This document shows, piece after piece, positions 32,781 through 36,952 of a DNA stretch of 36,952 bases. Below the pieces are notes generated by a model. It made no database searches. It worked only from the letters and a program-made list of their open reading frames with translations, and was not told the DNA's origin. Numbering within the stretch: position 1 is the first letter of the stretch; every line of letters starts with the position of its first letter. The stretch comes from M3007 sp044347755 (lineage in GTDB: Bacteria; Bacteroidota; Bacteroidia; Chitinophagales; Saprospiraceae): assembly GCA_044347755.1 (NCBI GenBank), contig JBIKUE010000044.1, positions 1 through 36,952 on the forward strand. The letters run 5' to 3'. The position numbers and the translations under genes are program-made.

Positions 32781-35366
32781 ATGAATAATAAATTCTCTCC
32801 GGTCGTCAAACAAATCATCAACCAGAGCGGCCAGGAGGCAAAGCGTCTGGGACATGATTATGTTGGCACAGAACATTTACTTCTGGGCATCATCGCGGAG
32901 CGCGATAGTTTGCCTGTACGTGTGCTGGATTCGCTTCTGGTTGATGTGAATGACCTTAAAAAACGCGTTGAACGCTCCATTCCAAGGTATTCCAATTATC
33001 CACCTGCCGAGAATTTGTACGTCGGAGAATGTGCTATGACCACGCAGGTGCAACGGGTACTGAAAGCCACATTTGTGGAGGCCAAAATGAACAAAACAGA
33101 AGAAGTTCATCCGGAGCATCTGATGCTGGCTATGTTGAAGTATTCAGATATCGGCAGCACCAAGCTGCTGAATGAATACGATGTAGATTATGATTCCTTC
33201 AAAAAGGAACTGGAATATGTACGTTCTGAACAGGACCTGGCTCAACCCAAAATCCAGGCTCAATCCGAAGGCGAGTTTGATGATGACCGTGGCGCTTTTC
33301 AGTCGCCCTCACAAAAACGTCAGGAAAAGAGCCGGACTCCGGTACTGGATAACTTCGGCCGCGACTTTACCAAACTTGCGGAAGAGGGCAAACTGGATCC
33401 TATCATTGGACGAGAACGCGAAATTGAACGTGTTAGCCAAATCCTGAGTCGCCGTAAGAAAAACAACCCGGTACTCATTGGAGAACCTGGCGTTGGTAAA
33501 ACAGCTATAGTAGAAGGCCTCGCGCTGCGTATCATGCAGAAAAAGGTGAGCCGTACCCTGCACAACAAACGTGTGGTTATGCTCGATCTGGCCGCTCTCG
33601 TGGCCGGAACCAAATACCGCGGTCAGTTTGAGGAGCGCATCAAGGCCATCATGACGGAACTTGAAAAGAACCGCGATGTGATCCTGTTCATCGACGAGAT
33701 TCACACCCTTGTGGGTGCCGGCGGCGCTTCCGGTAGCCTGGATGCTTCCAACATCTTCAAGCCGGCCCTTGCACGCGGCGAACTCCAGTGCATTGGCGCC
33801 AGCACGCTCGATGAATACCGTCAATACATTGAAAAAGACGGCGCCCTCGATCGGCGCTTCCAGAAAGTAGTGGTGGATCCGCCAACTCAGGAAGAAACCA
33901 TTCATATCCTGCGCAACATCCAGCCCAAATACGAGGAGTTCCACAATGTGAGCTACTCCGACGATGCCATCGTGGCCTGTGTGCGCCTGAGCGATCGGTA
34001 TATCACAGATCGTTTCCTGCCCGACAAAGCCATTGACGTGCTGGATGAGGTAGGCGCGCGTGTACACCTGAAAAATATCGTAGTGCCTGCCCACATTGAG
34101 GAGCTGGAAAAAGAGATCGAAGCCATTCGGGAGCGCAAAAACTTCGCAGTAAAAAACCAGAACTACGAAGATGCTGCCAATCTGAGAGATCTGGAAAGCC
34201 GTCAGGTGCGCCAGCTGGATTTTGCCAAAGCACAATGGGAAGAAGAAAGCAAAGTAGCACGTTACCCCGTAGGCGAAGAGGAAATTGCTGAAATTGTGGC
34301 CATGATGACCGGTATTCCGGTGCGTAAAGTGGGTCAGAGCGAGAGTAAAAAACTCGTTCAGATGTCTGACGACCTCAAGAAAATGGTCATCGGTCAGGAT
34401 GAAAGCATCATCAAGATCTCAAAGGCTATTCAGCGCAACCGCGTTGGTCTGAAAGATCCAAAGAAGCCGATTGGCTCCTTCATATTCCTCGGCCCAACCG
34501 GTGTGGGTAAAACAGAACTCGCCCGCGCCCTGGCACGCTACCTGTTCGATTCTGATGATAACCTCATCCGGATTGACATGAGCGAATACATGGAAAAATT
34601 CACGGTGAGCCGACTCATTGGCGCGCCTCCCGGATACGTAGGTTATGAGGAAGGCGGTCAGTTAACAGAAAAAGTACGCCGCAAGCCTTACTCTGTAGTG
34701 CTGCTCGACGAAATTGAAAAAGCACACCCGGATGTGTTCAACATCCTGCTTCAGGTGCTTGACGATGGTCAGCTAACCGACGGTATGGGCCGAAAGGTGG
34801 ACTTCAAGAATACCCTTATCATCATGACCTCCAATATCGGAGTTCGTCAGTTGAAAGACTTCGGTCAGGGGGTAGGTTTTGCTACCCAGGCGCGTCAGGA
34901 TGCTGCTGAGGATAATGCCAAAACGGTCATTCAGAACGCTTTGCGCAAAACCTTCTCTCCGGAATTCCTGAACCGTATTGACGATGTAATGGTGTTCAAC
35001 TCCCTGGGTAAACCGGAGATATTCAAGATCATCGACAATGCCCTGGCCGGTCTGACTAAACGCCTGAACAACATGAAATTCGAATTGTCGCTCAGCGATG
35101 AAGCAAAGGATTTTGTGGCGGAGAAAGGTTACGACCCGCAATTTGGCGCCCGTCCGTTGCACCGTGCCATCCAGAAATACGTGGAAGATCCGCTGGCGGA
35201 GTTCATTTTGAATGAAAATCCGGCTGAAGGCGTATCCCTGATGGCTTCCCTGAATGAAGCCAAGGATGGCGTAGTGATTGCTTACGCCAATGAGACCAAG
35301 GCACTCAATCCCGGTGATAAATCCTTGCCGCTGGGGGCTGGTGAGCCTGGGGCGAGTGATAATTGA
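32781..35366 (+). CDS. clpC: Clp protease ATPase subunit ClpC
   Basis: 861 residues. An N-terminal double Clp domain (GHDYVGTEHLLLGII and VHPEHLMLAMLKY), a linker with acidic and Gln-rich sequence, AAA+ module 1 with Walker A GEPGVGKT (residues 234-241) and Walker B VILFIDEIH, a middle UVR-like coiled segment (NYEDAANLRDLE) that marks ClpC rather than ClpA or ClpB, and AAA+ module 2 with Walker A GPTGVGKT (571-578), VVLLDEIEKAH and the FNRIDD and GARPLHRAI sensor blocks. It unfolds proteins and feeds them to ClpP. The C-terminal tail (about 30 residues, Gly/Pro-rich) is divergent. It is monocistronic with a hairpin 22 bp downstream. Confidence 0.96.
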   Translation: MNNKFSPVVKQIINQSGQEAKRLGHDYVGTEHLLLGIIAERDSLPVRVLDSLLVDVNDLKKRVERSIPRYSNYPPAENLYVGECAMTTQVQRVLKATFVEAKMNKTEEVHPEHLMLAMLKYSDIGSTKLLNEYDVDYDSFKKELEYVRSEQDLAQPKIQAQSEGEFDDDRGAFQSPSQKRQEKSRTPVLDNFGRDFTKLAEEGKLDPIIGREREIERVSQILSRRKKNNPVLIGEPGVGKTAIVEGLALRIMQKKVSRTLHNKRVVMLDLAALVAGTKYRGQFEERIKAIMTELEKNRDVILFIDEIHTLVGAGGASGSLDASNIFKPALARGELQCIGASTLDEYRQYIEKDGALDRRFQKVVVDPPTQEETIHILRNIQPKYEEFHNVSYSDDAIVACVRLSDRYITDRFLPDKAIDVLDEVGARVHLKNIVVPAHIEELEKEIEAIRERKNFAVKNQNYEDAANLRDLESRQVRQLDFAKAQWEEESKVARYPVGEEEIAEIVAMMTGIPVRKVGQSESKKLVQMSDDLKKMVIGQDESIIKISKAIQRNRVGLKDPKKPIGSFIFLGPTGVGKTELARALARYLFDSDDNLIRIDMSEYMEKFTVSRLIGAPPGYVGYEEGGQLTEKVRRKPYSVVLLDEIEKAHPDVFNILLQVLDDGQLTDGMGRKVDFKNTLIIMTSNIGVRQLKDFGQGVGFATQARQDAAEDNAKTVIQNALRKTFSPEFLNRIDDVMVFNSLGKPEIFKIIDNALAGLTKRLNNMKFELSLSDEAKDFVAEKGYDPQFGARPLHRAIQKYVEDPLAEFILNENPAEGVSLMASLNEAKDGVVIAYANETKALNPGDKSLPLGAGEPGASDN

Positions 35367-35387
35367 GCTTGATTTTTTGAATAGACA

Positions 35388-35427
35388 ATGCGGTCATTCC
35401 CGGATTCGGGGGTGACCGCATTTCGTT
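35388..35427 (+). terminator. Terminator after clpC
   Basis: A 9-bp stem (35388-35396 with 35413-35421), extended inside by CCCG/CGGG pairing, followed by TTTCGTTTC. The T tract is imperfect. Confidence 0.65.
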
Positions 35428-35451
35428 TCAAATCAAACAAAAGACAGCGCA

Positions 35452-36120
35452 ATGAAATCAACTTTTCCATTCTTAGTTGTAGTATTGGCTTTGCTAAGCG
35501 GGTGTCGAAAAGACATCGGGCTCAGACAGGCAATTCCGCTCAATGATAACCCTGTGAACAGTCCCATCTCGACCAACTTTACAGGGTGCGATGATACATC
35601 CGCTTTCAAGAGTAATGTGGATTTGCAACCACTGGCATATCTTCAAAATTGTTATTCATGTGAGGCTGTTAAGGAAGTGCCGGGTTTGGGAGAAATTCCG
35701 TGGACAGGTAATTGTGAAGTATATATTGCTGACTCTACATTAATATTCAGATTTAATACTTATCAACCGTATTTTGAGGAGCTCTTGCTAAGAGAATCTC
35801 TCGAGTTTGGTTATATTCCTCTTCATATTGGTATTTTCCCAATTTTTGATTATATCGATTGGGCGCAAGACCCAGAAAAAAGTTTTGGCGTCTACAGTAG
35901 ATCCTGGGACGACGGAGATGTTTCGGACGGTTTATGGGATACAGACACTAAGTGCGCAAGCCACATTGAAATCACCCGCCTTGACCTGGAAGATTGGGAA
36001 GTTGAGGGCCGGTTTGAGATACACCTTAAAATGAAGGAACAAGGAACAAACGGCGTTTTGTATTCTGAACGTATTAACTTTTTGAACGGTAAATTCAAAG
36101 CCGAAATCGAGAAATATTAA
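35452..36120 (+). CDS. Hypothetical lipoprotein
   Basis: 222 residues. MKSTFPFLVVVLALLSGC ends in a lipobox (LLSGC, Cys18), so the protein should be lipidated and exported. The mature part has several further cysteines (GCDD, NCYSCEAV, NCEV, KCAS) that could form disulfides in the periplasm or outside. I recognise no domain. The next gene starts 56 bp downstream on the same strand and also encodes an exported protein. The sequence is more AT-rich than clpC before it, which fits an accessory gene. Confidence 0.75.
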   Translation: MKSTFPFLVVVLALLSGCRKDIGLRQAIPLNDNPVNSPISTNFTGCDDTSAFKSNVDLQPLAYLQNCYSCEAVKEVPGLGEIPWTGNCEVYIADSTLIFRFNTYQPYFEELLLRESLEFGYIPLHIGIFPIFDYIDWAQDPEKSFGVYSRSWDDGDVSDGLWDTDTKCASHIEITRLDLEDWEVEGRFEIHLKMKEQGTNGVLYSERINFLNGKFKAEIEKY

Positions 36121-36175
36121 CAATATCCAACTGAATTGGACGCGAACCGATTCTGTCATTTAACAAACTACAGCT

Positions 36176-36952
36176 ATGTCCAGTTCTAACAACAGCATTA
36201 AACAAGTACTCGGTTTGTTTTCTTTTTGTTTGGTTGTATCAGCCAGTTTTGCCCAAATCCCAAACGGTAACTTTGAAGAATGGCAGACTGTTGACAGCAT
36301 CGAAAACCCGGTAAATTGGGAAACGAACAATTATTATGTTGGTTACTTTCCAGTTGCCAAAACGATGAATGCAATACAAGGTAATTATTCCTTGAAAATA
36401 TCCAGCACCGCAAAGGATGTTGGAGGCAATGCCACTGGCAATGGATGTGCCCACGTCAAATTTGTACCCACTGAAGTATATAAATACCTGACCGCATCCG
36501 TTAAAATTGACACCGTAGATACGAACGGAGAGGTAATCATTCGCGTCAAACAATGGATTTCGGCGAATGCTCTTTTTGAAAAAATTGGCAGTTGGAAAGC
36601 CACATCAGCTACCAGTGGGGTTGTACAAGTTACTTTGCCCATTGATCAGGTTGGTCTGGATACTCTTTTAATTGAAATTTGGGCAAAGAATAATTATGAA
36701 CTCTTAGAAGTCCCCGGTTATACTGAAATGATCATTGACAATATGCAATTGAAAATGACCGTGGCTGTTCAGGAACCTGAAAATAGTCCCTTTGGGGTGC
36801 TCTATCCCAATCCCGCCGGCGAAATCCTCCACCTTCAAACAGAATCCGCCATTGAAACGCTCCAGATTTTTGACTCTACCGGCAGGGAAATGCGCTCTTT
36901 TTCAGTCACATCGTCAAAAGAGGGCGCAACCGTGCATATCCGGCAGCTGCCG
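36176..36952 (+). CDS. T9SS cargo protein, 3' end cut off
   Basis: Open from ATG 36176 to the window end (259 codons, no stop). The N-terminus MSSSNNSIKQVLGLFSFCLV...SFAQ is a signal peptide; then IPNGNFEEWQTVDSIENPVN, the usual opening of a jelly-roll/carbohydrate-binding-like domain, and IIDNMQLKM closing it. From VLYPNPAGEILHLQ a T9SS type A sorting domain begins; it breaks off at HIRQLP, so roughly 15-25 residues are missing. It would be exported by the T9SS. No enzymatic motif is seen. Confidence 0.85.
   Translation, partial: MSSSNNSIKQVLGLFSFCLVVSASFAQIPNGNFEEWQTVDSIENPVNWETNNYYVGYFPVAKTMNAIQGNYSLKISSTAKDVGGNATGNGCAHVKFVPTEVYKYLTASVKIDTVDTNGEVIIRVKQWISANALFEKIGSWKATSATSGVVQVTLPIDQVGLDTLLIEIWAKNNYELLEVPGYTEMIIDNMQLKMTVAVQEPENSPFGVLYPNPAGEILHLQTESAIETLQIFDSTGREMRSFSVTSSKEGATVHIRQLP

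Noticed and set aside
33309..34235. 308-codon minus-strand frame inside clpC
   Set aside because: It is antisense to the AAA+ modules of ClpC and has no recognisable domain.

Overview
The window (about 37 kb, moderate GC, no rRNA) is a chromosomal segment of a Bacteroidota bacterium. Three things show this: a porP-gldK-gldL-gldM-gldN type IX secretion (T9SS) cluster, several secreted proteins ending in T9SS type A sorting domains, and promoters of the Bacteroidota form TTG/TTTG-N(17-23)-TAnnTTTG. A member of Saprospiria or Chitinophagia is my best guess, but this rests on general resemblance only. Both window ends cut genes: a YyaL-type thioredoxin-domain protein at the left and a T9SS cargo protein at the right.

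Layout. 1-1856: 3' part of a DUF255/YyaL protein. 1902-7959: PorP/SprF-like protein followed by gldK, gldL, gldM and gldN, with notable RNA-fold signals between K and L and between M and N, closed by a terminator at 7986-8027. 8049-9284 (minus): a secreted esterase carrying a T9SS tail. 9395-14773 (minus): succinate dehydrogenase sdhC-sdhA-...-sdhB, interrupted between sdhA and sdhB by three tightly packed genes for exported proteins. 15107-16582: OmpA-family protein with seven thrombospondin type 3 repeats. 16721-20177 (minus): galE-glpD-glpF, an apparent operon. 20301-25158 (minus): two T9SS cargo proteins flanking a membrane-anchored LuxR-type regulator and a DUF4199 membrane protein. 25159-26010: a gene-free stretch holding two paralogous small RNA genes in tandem. 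26011-29091 (minus): recQ and tatD. 29182-29359 (minus): tRNA-Pro(CGG) and tRNA-Thr(CGT). 29671-30219 (minus): NlpC/P60 peptidase. 30626-31891: NADP isocitrate dehydrogenase. 31892-32071: a nested inverted and tandem repeat. 32078-32449 (minus): STAS-domain protein. 32781-35366: clpC. 35452-36952: a lipoprotein and a truncated T9SS cargo gene.

How the genes fit together. gldK-N build the periplasmic ring and inner-membrane motor of the T9SS, and four proteins in the window look like its substrates (8049, 20301, 24004 and 36176). Icd and succinate dehydrogenase are TCA cycle enzymes; SdhCAB also feeds quinone, as does GlpD. GlpF and GlpD take up and oxidise glycerol or glycerol-3-phosphate.

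The most interesting candidate for something undescribed is the tandem small RNA pair at about 25541-26012. Both copies have a promoter, a stem starting at the predicted first base, a shared 16-nt unpaired block (TTTTCATGAGATTATA) and a terminator hairpin with the same AAAYGA loop, although the rest of their sequence has diverged. The shared block is complementary to a sequence containing AUGAAAA, which resembles the start region of many signal-peptide genes.
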